Source: Bacteroidales bacterium (GTDB lineage: Bacteria; Bacteroidota; Bacteroidia; Bacteroidales; UBA932). From it: a stretch of DNA of 64,000 bases. A program made the translations under genes and the position numbers. Shown here one piece after another: positions 27,057 through 35,657 of the stretch; positions within the stretch are counted from its first letter, which is position 1; the number at the start of each line of letters is the position of its first letter. The stretch spans positions 1-64,000 of the forward strand of contig JAQYTJ010000018.1 of the NCBI GenBank assembly GCA_028724885.1, written 5' to 3'. The notes below the pieces were generated by a model that saw only the letters and a program-made list of their open reading frames with translations, was not told the origin of the DNA and did no database searches.

Positions 27057-27200
27057 CGTAAGCAAGTCGTGTTTGTAAGTATTTGATGTTCAAGGTTTCC
27101 AAATGGACTTTGCTTACGCCTCCCAAAAATTGAGAACGTGAGCAAGCACTCTTGTAGGTTATTGAATATTAATGCCTATCTTGCCCACCTTGCTCACGCC
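27057..27200. repeat. Tandem pair of 64-bp hairpin-ended repeats
   Basis: Two units of exactly 64 bases, 27057-27120 and 27137-27200. Each begins CGTRAGCAAG and ends CTTGCTYACGCC or a close variant, so each can fold into a hairpin with a loop of about 44 bases. Where unit 1 has A in the left arm and T in the right (CGTAAGC / GCTTACG), unit 2 has G and C (CGTGAGC / GCTCACG), a paired compensatory change. The second unit covers the stop codon and last residues of the L-serine ammonia-lyase gene. Confidence 0.75.
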
Positions 27201-28428
27201 ATCTGGAGGTGTCAATCTCCGTTGTGTCGTTGAACCCTTTGGCCAGGCCGCCGGCGCTGGTCTCCTTGTACACAGAAGGAAGGTCTTTTCCGGTCTGCTT
27301 CATCACTTCTACAACGTGGTCGAACGATACGCGGTGACGACCGTCGGAAAAAGCAGCATAAAGGTTAGCATCCAGCGCCCTGGTTGCCGCAAAAGCATTT
27401 CGCTCGATGCACGGAATCTGTACCAGCCCACAAATCGGGTCACAGGTCATGCCCAAATGGTGCTCCAGAGCCATCTCGGCGGCATATTCAATTTGTGCAG
27501 GCGTTCCTCCGAAAAGCTGGCAGGCAGCGGCTGCCGTCATAGCGCAAGCCACTCCGACCTCTCCCTGACAGCCCACCTCAGCACCTGAAATAGAAGCGTT
27601 CTGTTTTACCACGTTGCCGACGATCCCTCCAGTAGCTATGGCATGCAGAACCTTTATTTCGCTGAAATTATGCCCTTTAGCTAGATGGTAAAGCACCCCT
27701 GGCATCACTCCGCTGGATCCGCAGGTCGGAGCAGTGACTATCGTCCCACCAGAAGCGTTCTCCTCGCTGACTGCGAGGGCATAGGCATAAACCAGCCCTC
27801 TAGTCTGAAGCGTCTGCTTGTATCCTGTGGCTTTTATGTAATATGTCGCTGCTTTACGAGCCAAGTTCAAAGGCCCCGGGAGCCGCCCTTCGTGGTTTAC
27901 CCCATTCTCCACGGACTGCTTCATTGCTATCCAAATCTCCTCCAGATAGTCCCAAATATCCAAGCCTTCGCACATGTCGACATATTCCCAATAATTCTTG
28001 CCATTGTCGTCGCACCAGTTCATTATCTGTGATAGGCTGTTCATATCGTAAACTTCTTTCGTAGAGAAACGATCAGGCTCTTTGCCTTCCGAGAGTGCGC
28101 CACCACCTATGCTGTAGACAGTCCATTCATCAATTGTGTGTCCATCACCGTCTAAAGCCTTAAATTCCATGCCGTTAGGGTGATATGGCAGAGATATGCC
28201 AGACTTCCAGACTATTTCCACTGGAGCCGTTGGTTCCAGTACCTCTTTAATGGCAATGTCGGTCATGTGGCCCCTCCCAGTTGCCGCCAAGCTGCCATAG
28301 AGGGTCACCTCGAACTTTGCAGCGTCCGTATGCCTTTCGAGAAAATATTTCGCCGCCCTCTGCGGCCCCATGGTATGGCTGCTTGACGGCCCCTTACCTA
28401 TCCGAAAAAGTTCCTTGAGTGATTTCAT
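27169..28428 (-). CDS. sdaA: L-serine ammonia-lyase, single-chain Fe-S type
   Basis: 419 residues from ATG 28428; the frame extends 13 codons upstream but those codons lie at or before the transcription start predicted from the -7 box. N-terminal beta domain: LFRIGKGPSSSHTMGPQRA, the family signature. C-terminal alpha domain: TAPTCGSSGVMPGVLYHL and CDPICGLVQIPCIERNAFAA, which supply the cysteines of the oxygen-sensitive 4Fe-4S cluster. Converts L-serine to pyruvate and ammonia. The C-terminal end appears extended by about 20 residues, and the final part is written by a hairpin repeat unit. Confidence 0.95.
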   Translation of the reverse strand: MKSLKELFRIGKGPSSSHTMGPQRAAKYFLERHTDAAKFEVTLYGSLAATGRGHMTDIAIKEVLEPTAPVEIVWKSGISLPYHPNGMEFKALDGDGHTIDEWTVYSIGGGALSEGKEPDRFSTKEVYDMNSLSQIMNWCDDNGKNYWEYVDMCEGLDIWDYLEEIWIAMKQSVENGVNHEGRLPGPLNLARKAATYYIKATGYKQTLQTRGLVYAYALAVSEENASGGTIVTAPTCGSSGVMPGVLYHLAKGHNFSEIKVLHAIATGGIVGNVVKQNASISGAEVGCQGEVGVACAMTAAAACQLFGGTPAQIEYAAEMALEHHLGMTCDPICGLVQIPCIERNAFAATRALDANLYAAFSDGRHRVSFDHVVEVMKQTGKDLPSVYKETSAGGLAKGFNDTTEIDTSRWREQGGQDRH

Positions 28429-28448
28429 ATATTCATATATTTCAGGCG

Positions 28449-28456
28449 CAAAATTA
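28449..28456 (-). promoter_or_regulatory. -7 promoter box of the L-serine ammonia-lyase gene
   Basis: Minus-strand bases TAATTTTG match TAnnTTTG and end 21 bases before the ATG at 28428. This position rules out the longer open frame as the main start. Confidence 0.6.
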
Positions 28457-28812
28457 GAAATTATCAATTGAATATTGGTTAATTAACTCACCTTAGTTCC
28501 CTTAAGAGAAGATTCAAAAGGAGTAACTTATTTATTTGTAATTAATTATAAGGGTATTCCCTCGTATGCGACTTGAGTCGTAACTCTGGGTTGGCGAACG
28601 TCATCCTAGTCACCGTTGGCCTATAGGAAGGTAAACGAATGGCGTAATGCCTCATCATCAGAGGTCTGATTCTGGTCCTTGCCGTTTTTTTGCAAATGCC
28701 TCAACTTGGTACTTCCCGAAAAAATAACTGCTATTTGATAGCTAAAATTAGAATAAAACGTTATATTAGCAAGGAAAAGCAATCACATACAGACAACTAA
28801 AATATTAAATCC
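28457..28812. other. About 350-bp intergenic region with candidate promoter
   Basis: No gene seen. A near-consensus -7 box (TATATTAG) is at 28762-28769, 43 bases before the next ATG. A short symmetric element (CGACTTGAGTCG) is found near 28569-28580. Otherwise the region holds nothing recognised. Confidence 0.4.
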
Positions 28813-29220
28813 ATGAAAAAAGGTCTTGTTTTCATCAGCGGATTTCTTCTCGGAGTCATATGTACCCTACCTGCCTTGTTTTTCATCGGCAAGGCAGCAT
28901 CATCAGCGGTCAATCCTGAAACGGGGTTCTCATATCATTCTGGAGTCACACTCTCGGATCGGCCCATAGTATTCACCGAGTCTTTCGACTTCGAAGTGAT
29001 ACAAGTGGTGGACAAAGGGGCTTTGTCTCTATGCAGAAGCCGGGACGGGAATCCAGGATTAGGTATATGTCCTTCTTATCTCGGTGCCACTGTTTTCATT
29101 GTAGATGATGTCCGAAACATGTTCTACGATGGCCAAATAGTAAAGGTCTCCGAAGGTAAAAAGGCATATCAGATTGGTATTTATCAGTATATGACAAAGA
29201 CTGTAAAACAGTCCCTGTAA
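28813..29220 (+). CDS. Hypothetical envelope protein with one N-terminal membrane segment
   Basis: 135 residues, family not recognised. Residues 5-27 form one hydrophobic segment (LVFISGFLLGVICTLPALFF) with a positive start (MKKG), either an anchor or an uncleaved signal. The remaining 105 residues would lie outside the membrane and look like a small beta-rich domain (PIVFTESFDFEVIQVVDKGAL; TVFIVDDVRNMFYDGQIVKV). Two cysteines (LCRSRDG and GICPSY) could form a disulfide. No neighbouring gene gives a functional clue. Confidence 0.6.
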   Translation: MKKGLVFISGFLLGVICTLPALFFIGKAASSAVNPETGFSYHSGVTLSDRPIVFTESFDFEVIQVVDKGALSLCRSRDGNPGLGICPSYLGATVFIVDDVRNMFYDGQIVKVSEGKKAYQIGIYQYMTKTVKQSL

Positions 29221-29249
29221 TCGAATTCAGATAGAAGTAGAATATAAAA

Positions 29250-29387
29250 ATGAGAAGAATCATACAAGCTGTGGCGCAACTACATTTAAATACCGGTAGG
29301 TTCGATCAAAGCGCTAGGTCTGATCAAAGTGCTATGTCCGAAGCCCAAGCGTTGGACATCCCTACGCCTCTTATTTTCCGCATATAG
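29250..29387 (+). CDS. Possible 45-residue small ORF upstream of the cas operon
   Basis: An ATG at 29250 opens 45 codons (MRRIIQAVAQLHLNTG..., ending TPLIFRI) to a TAG at 29387. It contains an internal DQSARS/DQSAMS duplication coded by two 18-base units at 29303-29338. No family is known and coding status is uncertain. Confidence 0.25.
   Translation: MRRIIQAVAQLHLNTGRFDQSARSDQSAMSEAQALDIPTPLIFRI
29303..29338 (+). repeat. Two 18-bp tandem repeats in the cas upstream region
   Basis: Two adjacent 18-base units, both with the core GATCAAAG, GCTA and GTC, differ at four positions. They lie about 100 bases upstream of the cas promoter. Confidence 0.6.
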
Positions 29388-29409
29388 AAAAAATTCAAGA
29401 AATTTACCT

Positions 29410-29448
29410 ATATGTGCCCGGTTTTGGCACAATTGGCACATATCTTTG
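29410..29448 (+). promoter_or_regulatory. cas operon promoter overlapped by an inverted repeat (candidate operator)
   Basis: The -7 box TATCTTTG at 29441-29448 lies 26 bases before the cas6 ATG. An inverted repeat, ATATGTGCC at 29410-29418 and GGCACATAT at 29435-29443, runs into that box. Inside it, TTGGCACA occurs twice (29424-29431 and 29433-29440), so there are three half-sites. The first of these TTG triplets lies 17 bases upstream of the -7 box and may be the -33 element. A protein bound here would block polymerase. Confidence 0.6.
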
Positions 29449-29474
29449 CCTAAGAAAGTAAAATAAATCGTTCT

Positions 29475-30284
29475 ATGAGATTCAAATTGACATTACATAT
29501 CGACAGGAGTCGTGGTGACAAACTGCCGTTCAATTATCAGCACGAACAATCGGCAGTAATCTACCATATTCTGTCGCAGGCAGATGAGTCGTATGCCACT
29601 TGGCTTCACGATAATGGCTATCAAACGGACACAGGCAAGCGTTTCAAACACTTCGCCTATTCGCGCTTTTCTTTTGGAGGATACGCAATCGATAAGGTTA
29701 GCAAGTGCCTTGTCATCCTAAGCGACTGGGCATCATGGTCGATAAGTTTCTTGCCGGAGAAGAGCACTCAAAAGTTCATCCAGGGGCTATTCGCCAATCA
29801 GCACTTTATAATAGGCGACAAGTACCACAAAGTGGCGTTCGATATCGTGGGCGTTGAGGCTCTCCCAGCAATAGCATTAGCCCCGGAAATGTCTTTCAGA
29901 GCAACATCACCCGTCTGCGTAAAAGAACACGTTGACAACAAAATACGTTACATGTCGCCCGGAGATGCAAATTATGGAGGTGCAATATTGAAAGGGCTGT
30001 TATCGCGTTACCAGACATTGACAGGAACGCCATTTACCGGGGACATATCGGACTTCCGATTTACGCTTTCCGGTGATAAAATCAAGTCGGCTCTTGTCAC
30101 CTTCAAGGAAGGCACCCCTCAGCAGACCTTCGTGAAGGGTTACCTCTATTCTTTCAAGATGGCTGGACCTGAAGAACTTTTACGTCTAGCTGCAGAAGGA
30201 GGAATAGGCGAGCAATGCTCGCAAGGATTCGGATATATAGAGATAAATACTCAAGACCTTATACGAAATAATAAAGACAAATGA
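29475..30284 (+). CDS. cas6: CRISPR endoribonuclease Cas6
   Basis: 269-residue Cas6, which cuts pre-crRNA within the repeat to release crRNAs. The sequence has the two-ferredoxin-fold layout and the C-terminal glycine-rich loop GGIGEQCSQGFGYIEI (about residues 247-262). A histidine near the N-terminus (QHEQSAVIYHIL) could be catalytic. First gene of the cas operon; its stop overlaps cas8 in ATGA, implying coupled translation. Confidence 0.92.
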   Translation: MRFKLTLHIDRSRGDKLPFNYQHEQSAVIYHILSQADESYATWLHDNGYQTDTGKRFKHFAYSRFSFGGYAIDKVSKCLVILSDWASWSISFLPEKSTQKFIQGLFANQHFIIGDKYHKVAFDIVGVEALPAIALAPEMSFRATSPVCVKEHVDNKIRYMSPGDANYGGAILKGLLSRYQTLTGTPFTGDISDFRFTLSGDKIKSALVTFKEGTPQQTFVKGYLYSFKMAGPEELLRLAAEGGIGEQCSQGFGYIEINTQDLIRNNKDK

Positions 30285-31675
30285 GACAGACATACGATAC
30301 AGTTGACTACGATTGGCTGACCAAACCCACTGGAGATCCCTTTGTTGACGCCGGTGGATACGCATTGGAAGAGTTTTCCAGTCATTTTCCCGACTTGGAT
30401 ATTCTGCAACTTATAGATAAGGCTGCTGATATCTACGTTGATACCTGGAACTGTAAAATCAATGCTTTCTTTTTGAATTCTCCGATTACGCAGCCATCTT
30501 TCAAAGGAAGAGAAAAGAAGGAAAACAGAAAATACTTTGAAAATATCCTTTCTAATAAATATGGCTCAGACATATCAGCAGAATTTGGTGAATGTCGGAT
30601 TACGGGACGAAAGACATATGTTTTCACTTCTGGTCGTGAAAACTCTGTATTATCTGGCTCGAAAGCATTTATCAATTTCCATCATGGATTTCAAGATGGG
30701 TTGAGGGTCTCCAAGGAGATATTGATTCGCTATTTCTTCCTTCCATTGGCTTGCGAACAATTGCAGGGAGAGATTGGCCTAATAGGCAGCAGCAATCCTG
30801 AAATTGCGTCCTTCTTTAGCAAGAGAAACTGTCGAATGAACCTAGAATATATAGGAAAACACTTGTCAGATGGTGTGCTTAAGACAAAAACAAGTTCTCC
30901 TGGCACTACTCTTTTCCGCTTTGCAGATAGCATAATAAGGGAGCGGAAGTCGGAATTTGATGACATGGGCAGCACTCTCACCTTATACAACTTCACAAAC
31001 TTCGCTGCCAGACCTTCTCTCACGATTTATGAGTTGCCGTTTCAGGTGTTGAAATTCTACAACTATGTAATCAAAGAGAAGCACAAATATGCCTGGATTA
31101 ACTTTATTAACCGTTATTACAAAGCCAGAAAAGCGACTTTTGATGAGGCCAGTAACAAGTTTCTCATCAATGATAAGAAAGAAACATTGGAGGTTGACCA
31201 AGAAGAGTATCAGTATTGGAATAATGTTATCTACGATAGTTTGATGCAAGACAAGTCCATATTGGGTTATTTTGTAAACTTCTGTAGGGAACATGATTTT
31301 GATTTCAGTATCGTTAGAATATATTCAATAAACATTAGAAATATGAAAAAAGAGACTATTGATAAAATTGAGCAGATGGCCGACTTCATCATTTCTTCCA
31401 ATGATGAGGTGGGAATAGGCAAGGCTATCCGGAAACTGGATGCGGTTGCCAGTTCGTATGATCTTAGGCGTTTTGTCCTAAAGGATATCGTCGCCAAATA
31501 TTATGAGGAAGGCAATGAGGATGCCATAGTGACAGTCAATGACTATGCAGAGTACCTTTTCCCTGACACCAATTCATGGAGAGAGACCCGTGACGTACTC
31601 ATCATTGCCCTCTATGAGCGGTTGCATAAGATGCATAAGCAGATTAAAATAGAATCAGATACAACTAACGATTAA
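30281..31675 (+). CDS. cas8b1: Type I-B Cas8b1 (Cst1-like) Cascade large subunit
   Basis: 464-residue protein between cas6 and cas7, of the length and position of Cas8b1/Cst1, the large subunit that recognises the PAM. The central segment SGSKAFINFHHGFQDGLRVSK followed by FLPLACEQLQGEIGLIGSS matches the Cst1 pattern. The zinc-finger CxxC pairs common in the family are degenerate: only single cysteines remain (GECRITGRK). The low sequence conservation typical of Cas8 means assignment rests partly on context. Confidence 0.8.
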   Translation: MRQTYDTVDYDWLTKPTGDPFVDAGGYALEEFSSHFPDLDILQLIDKAADIYVDTWNCKINAFFLNSPITQPSFKGREKKENRKYFENILSNKYGSDISAEFGECRITGRKTYVFTSGRENSVLSGSKAFINFHHGFQDGLRVSKEILIRYFFLPLACEQLQGEIGLIGSSNPEIASFFSKRNCRMNLEYIGKHLSDGVLKTKTSSPGTTLFRFADSIIRERKSEFDDMGSTLTLYNFTNFAARPSLTIYELPFQVLKFYNYVIKEKHKYAWINFINRYYKARKATFDEASNKFLINDKKETLEVDQEEYQYWNNVIYDSLMQDKSILGYFVNFCREHDFDFSIVRIYSINIRNMKKETIDKIEQMADFIISSNDEVGIGKAIRKLDAVASSYDLRRFVLKDIVAKYYEEGNEDAIVTVNDYAEYLFPDTNSWRETRDVLIIALYERLHKMHKQIKIESDTTND

Positions 31676-31685
31676 ATTAGAAAGT

Positions 31686-32738
31686 ATGGAAAACAATCTT
31701 AAGACCCAGGGCTTAGTGCTCCTTGATGTAGATGTTGTTGCCCTCAATAATGCAGGTAAGGACACGACAAGTAATTTTGAGAATGCCGTCAAGACAAAGT
31801 CTGTTTATAAGAATGGACAAAACTATGTTTATGTCTCCGGCCAGGCATGGAGATACTGGTGGCGAGATACCCTTCAGAAGGATTTTGGATGGACTCTGTC
31901 ACCAGTTACAAGGGACGACGCCATCGCTTACACCAATGCAGACCCTATCACCTATCCTGACGATGATGTCTTCGGTTACATGCGTGCAGCAACAGAGAAA
32001 TATGAAGAGAAAGGCAAGATGAAATCCAGAAACATCACAGTCACTCGAGTATCTCCCTTGAAGAACTCGGCCCTTGTATCCGTGGCTTCCGTTCGTCCGT
32101 CGGCCAATTGGTCCAGCATGGCTCGTCAGGAAGGTGACTCGGTGCCTTACGTTCGTCAGGAATACAGTGCCATCATGAAGGGCATGTTCTCTATAGACTT
32201 GTCTATGATAGGCACATTCACCAATTACAATCGCAGCGGTTACAAGAACCTGTCCAATGAGTTGAAAGATAAAGCAGCAGACCATTCCGCAGAAGAGATC
32301 AGTGACCCATATGGCACAGGCAAACTCGTCCGTCTTCCTTACGACTTGCGTATCCAGCGTGCTGCTGACACGGTGAGCGCTCTCAAGGATATTGCGGGTG
32401 GGGCCATGCAGACGAACAATCTCGGAGATGTAACTCCTAAATTCATTATCCTTGCTTCGACCCATACCGGCAACCATCCTTTCTCCCATGTTGCCAAGAG
32501 TGAAGGGGAAAGGGATGAACGTGCCCTCCTCAATGTCGCTGGTTTGAAGGAAGTGCTGGAAGACTATAAGGACACTTTCGAGGGCAAGATTTTCATAGGC
32601 CGCAGAATTGGATTCTTTGATGAGTATGACGCAGAACTGAAGGCGCTTCAAGAGGAAAACAAAGACCTTGTGGTCTATACTTCTGTCAACAAGGCCATCG
32701 ACCTATATGTAGAACAAGTTAAAGAGCAAATGAGATAA
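31686..32738 (+). CDS. cas7: Type I-B Cas7 (Cst2/DevR)
   Basis: 350-residue backbone subunit of Cascade that binds the crRNA in several copies. Family landmarks: GLVLLDVDVVALNNAGKD at the N-terminus, VYVSGQAWRYWWRDTL (about residue 55), SRNITVTRVSPLKNSALVSV, and IGTFTNYNRSGYKNLS. This is the Cst2/DevR form found with Cas8b1. It starts 10 bases after cas8 and ends with a TAATG overlap with cas5. Confidence 0.93.
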   Translation: MENNLKTQGLVLLDVDVVALNNAGKDTTSNFENAVKTKSVYKNGQNYVYVSGQAWRYWWRDTLQKDFGWTLSPVTRDDAIAYTNADPITYPDDDVFGYMRAATEKYEEKGKMKSRNITVTRVSPLKNSALVSVASVRPSANWSSMARQEGDSVPYVRQEYSAIMKGMFSIDLSMIGTFTNYNRSGYKNLSNELKDKAADHSAEEISDPYGTGKLVRLPYDLRIQRAADTVSALKDIAGGAMQTNNLGDVTPKFIILASTHTGNHPFSHVAKSEGERDERALLNVAGLKEVLEDYKDTFEGKIFIGRRIGFFDEYDAELKALQEENKDLVVYTSVNKAIDLYVEQVKEQMR

Positions 32739-33406
32739 TGAGATTTTACCGTATTACAATCAGTTCGTGGACTGCAAGTTTTAGGTATCCTAATTTGATA
32801 TCGGGATACCAGATTACGTTACCGGTTCCACCTGTAAGTACGGTGTTGGGACTTATAGATGCCGCTGCTGGAAATTATATAGATTTCGGCAAGGTATCTA
32901 TAGGTTACTATTTCGAATATGATGGCAAAGGTACAGATCTCGAGACCATCTATCAGTTTTCTGTAGATGACCATGGCGCACCCAAGAACAACGTGAAGTC
33001 CAATGTCCTTAACAGAGAGTTTCTTGCAGGATGCCGGCTTTATCTTTATCTCTCCGACGAGCAACTGGTTAGGTATTTCCGTCATCCGGTGTTTCAACTT
33101 CTTTTAGGCAGGAGCAACGACCTGGCATCGGTAGACGAGATTCGGGAGGTGGAACTCTCAGAAGTGGAGCATGCCGACCACATCAGAGGTCAGCTCATAC
33201 CGTTCCAGGGGAATTTTCTGCCAGGAGTCATTCAGGCTTTGCCAAAGTATTTCACCAACACCATACCAAGGGAGAATATCGGAACGGAAGCTTATACTGC
33301 CATTCCGTATTCCAGTAAAGCTTTCCCCACACATCTCAAGGCCTATGAGGACGAGATAGACGGAGAACAAGTTGATATCTATATACATCATTTGGATTTT
33401 GAATGA
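32738..33406 (+). CDS. cas5: Type I-B Cas5
   Basis: 222-residue Cas5 of the Cas5t/Cst type, which caps the 5' handle of the crRNA in Cascade. N-terminal RAMP fold: YRITISSWTASFRYPNLISG, then LPVPPVSTVLGLIDAAAG, the characteristic Cas5 segment. Start codon overlaps the cas7 stop by one base. Confidence 0.92.
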   Translation: MRFYRITISSWTASFRYPNLISGYQITLPVPPVSTVLGLIDAAAGNYIDFGKVSIGYYFEYDGKGTDLETIYQFSVDDHGAPKNNVKSNVLNREFLAGCRLYLYLSDEQLVRYFRHPVFQLLLGRSNDLASVDEIREVELSEVEHADHIRGQLIPFQGNFLPGVIQALPKYFTNTIPRENIGTEAYTAIPYSSKAFPTHLKAYEDEIDGEQVDIYIHHLDFE

Positions 33407-33428
33407 CAGATTAAATACTAAGTTGGAC

Positions 33429-35657
33429 ATGCAGGTTCTGGCTAAGTCAGAACCTGCAGTATCCTTGCGCCAGCACATTGACGATTGTCTCTCAGCCTGT
33501 GACCAATTGCAAAGGTGTATGCCCAATATTCCCGTGTACGATCGTGACAAGTTCTGGCGAATCATCACCAATTCAGTTATCCTGCATGACACAGGGAAGA
33601 GCCATGCAGGTTTTCAGGCTTATCTGCGTGGAAATGGGCGTGACTGGTATCACCAGCGCCATGAGTTATTCTCTCTTTACTTCGTCCTCAACTCCGACAT
33701 TCCTTATAAGTTTCTTACGGCTTATGTTGTAATGGGACACCATAAGTCACTTGATTCGTTATGCGAGTTTATTGAGAGAAACTATGCCCAGGATGAAGAT
33801 GAATGGGGGGATGATGACGGCCTGTCATATGAGGGAGAATGTGGCAAGATGTCTGAGACCTATATATGGCAACTTCTTAACCATTACGGCATTCGGAAGG
33901 GTAATGCCCATATCCCTGACATTGAAAAGATTGCCAGAGAGGCCAGACAATGCTTTAAAATAAAGGCTATGCCTGTAAGAGAAGTCCTTATCCTTCTTGT
34001 GGGGGCACTTAAAGAGTGTGACCATATGGCATCGGCAGGGCTGACAGACATTCGGATGCTTGATGTCAATGACTTCAACTTCCTGTACCATTATCCTTTT
34101 TATCATCATCAGCAGGAAGATGCGGACACTGATGGCAATGTGATTCTCAATGCGCCGACAGGCTCTGGTAAGACGGAGGCTGCCATGGCATGGCTTAAAA
34201 GGCAACTGGAGACCCATGGTCAAGGGCGAGCCTATTACATCTTGCCCTACACAGCTTCTATTAATGCCATGTATGAGCGCTTGGACAATTCGATAGGTCA
34301 GAGTAAGACAGGTTTGCTGCACGGCAATCTGATGCAATACCTTGAAAGACTGATGGATAAGCAGTCGGAAGATGTGGAAGAGTTGCAGCGCCTTGTCTCT
34401 GAATATCGGTCAATGGCATCTCCGCTCAAAGTGGTGACCCCTTTTCAGTTGTTGAAGTATCTTTATGGCCTGAAAGGATTTGAAAAGGGAATCTTTGAAC
34501 TCAGTGGGGCTTATTTTATCATCGATGAAATTCATGCTTATGATGCGCTGCTTTTTGCACAGATTATGGCTTTGCTTCGCTTTGCCGTAAAACGGATGGG
34601 CGCACATGTCCATATCATGACGGCTACTCTTCCATCATTCATGAAAGAAGAGATCATTAAGGCTATATCGCCATGCACAATTATCACAGCTGATGCTGTT
34701 CTCTATCAGAAGTTTCGTCGTCATCGGGTCGCATTGCTTGATGGCCTGCTTCTCGATTCTCTTGACATTATTCAAAGAGATATAGATGCGGGGAAGAAGG
34801 TGCTTGTCGTGTGCAATACAGTAGATGCGGCGCAACAAGTTTATAACGGGCTTGATACTCCCGATAAAGTGCTTCTTCACGGACGATTCTGCAGCGAAGA
34901 CAGGTTTCAGAAGGAGGCCTTGCTGGAATCGGGTGATATTAGTCTTCTTGTTGGAACGCAGGCTATAGAAGTCAGTCTTGATATTGACTATGATGTGCTT
35001 TATACAGAACCGGCACCGATAGATGCGCTTCTTCAGCGTTTTGGACGAGTCAACAGAAAACGGGGGAAAGGTATATGTCCTTGCTCCGTCTTTCGTGGAC
35101 GTATGGATGCAGACCGATACATCTACCCTGAAGCTGATGTAATCAACCGGACATTGGAAGTGATTGAAGGCATGCAGAGAGAGTTGGACGGCGTTGTTCA
35201 TGAAGAGCACCTGCAACAAGTTATTGATTATGTTTATCCCAATTGGACGAAGAAGGATTGGAATATCTATCAGACGACTCACAAACTCTTCGATGACTAT
35301 ATTGAAAACGATATGAGGGCAATGGAATATATCCCTCAGCACGAAAAAAACTTTTATCGGCAGTTTGATGGTCAGAAGGTTCTTCCCTCTTGTTTCTGGG
35401 AAGAATATAATAATCGGATACAGCGTTACCAGTTTGTTAAGGCAGACTCATTACTTGTCAACATCAGTCAGGATCGTCTGATGGGTTTCGTTGATGCAGG
35501 CATTGCGGAGTTGATGCATGTCGCCTATCCTTCTTCTACGAACGATGAGAAGTTGTATCAGAAAGAAGTTTATGTCGTTAAGCGGAAATATTCTCATGAA
35601 CTTGGACTCCTTATTGATGCGGAACCAGATGATGATAACTCAGACATTTTCTTATGA
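33429..35657 (+). CDS. cas3: Cas3 nuclease-helicase
   Basis: 742 residues from ATG 33429; a TTG at 33372 lies inside cas5 and is less likely. An N-terminal HD nuclease domain is seen (ILHDTGKSHAGFQ, then HQRHELFSLYF and GHHKSLD). The SF2 helicase follows: Walker A NAPTGSGKTEAAMA (about residue 240), Walker B FIIDEIHAYDALLF, motif III MTATLPSF, and motif VI LLQRFGRVNRKRG with the arginine finger. Recruited by Cascade, it unwinds and degrades the target strand. Its stop overlaps cas4 in ATGA. Confidence 0.95.
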   Translation: MQVLAKSEPAVSLRQHIDDCLSACDQLQRCMPNIPVYDRDKFWRIITNSVILHDTGKSHAGFQAYLRGNGRDWYHQRHELFSLYFVLNSDIPYKFLTAYVVMGHHKSLDSLCEFIERNYAQDEDEWGDDDGLSYEGECGKMSETYIWQLLNHYGIRKGNAHIPDIEKIAREARQCFKIKAMPVREVLILLVGALKECDHMASAGLTDIRMLDVNDFNFLYHYPFYHHQQEDADTDGNVILNAPTGSGKTEAAMAWLKRQLETHGQGRAYYILPYTASINAMYERLDNSIGQSKTGLLHGNLMQYLERLMDKQSEDVEELQRLVSEYRSMASPLKVVTPFQLLKYLYGLKGFEKGIFELSGAYFIIDEIHAYDALLFAQIMALLRFAVKRMGAHVHIMTATLPSFMKEEIIKAISPCTIITADAVLYQKFRRHRVALLDGLLLDSLDIIQRDIDAGKKVLVVCNTVDAAQQVYNGLDTPDKVLLHGRFCSEDRFQKEALLESGDISLLVGTQAIEVSLDIDYDVLYTEPAPIDALLQRFGRVNRKRGKGICPCSVFRGRMDADRYIYPEADVINRTLEVIEGMQRELDGVVHEEHLQQVIDYVYPNWTKKDWNIYQTTHKLFDDYIENDMRAMEYIPQHEKNFYRQFDGQKVLPSCFWEEYNNRIQRYQFVKADSLLVNISQDRLMGFVDAGIAELMHVAYPSSTNDEKLYQKEVYVVKRKYSHELGLLIDAEPDDDNSDIFL

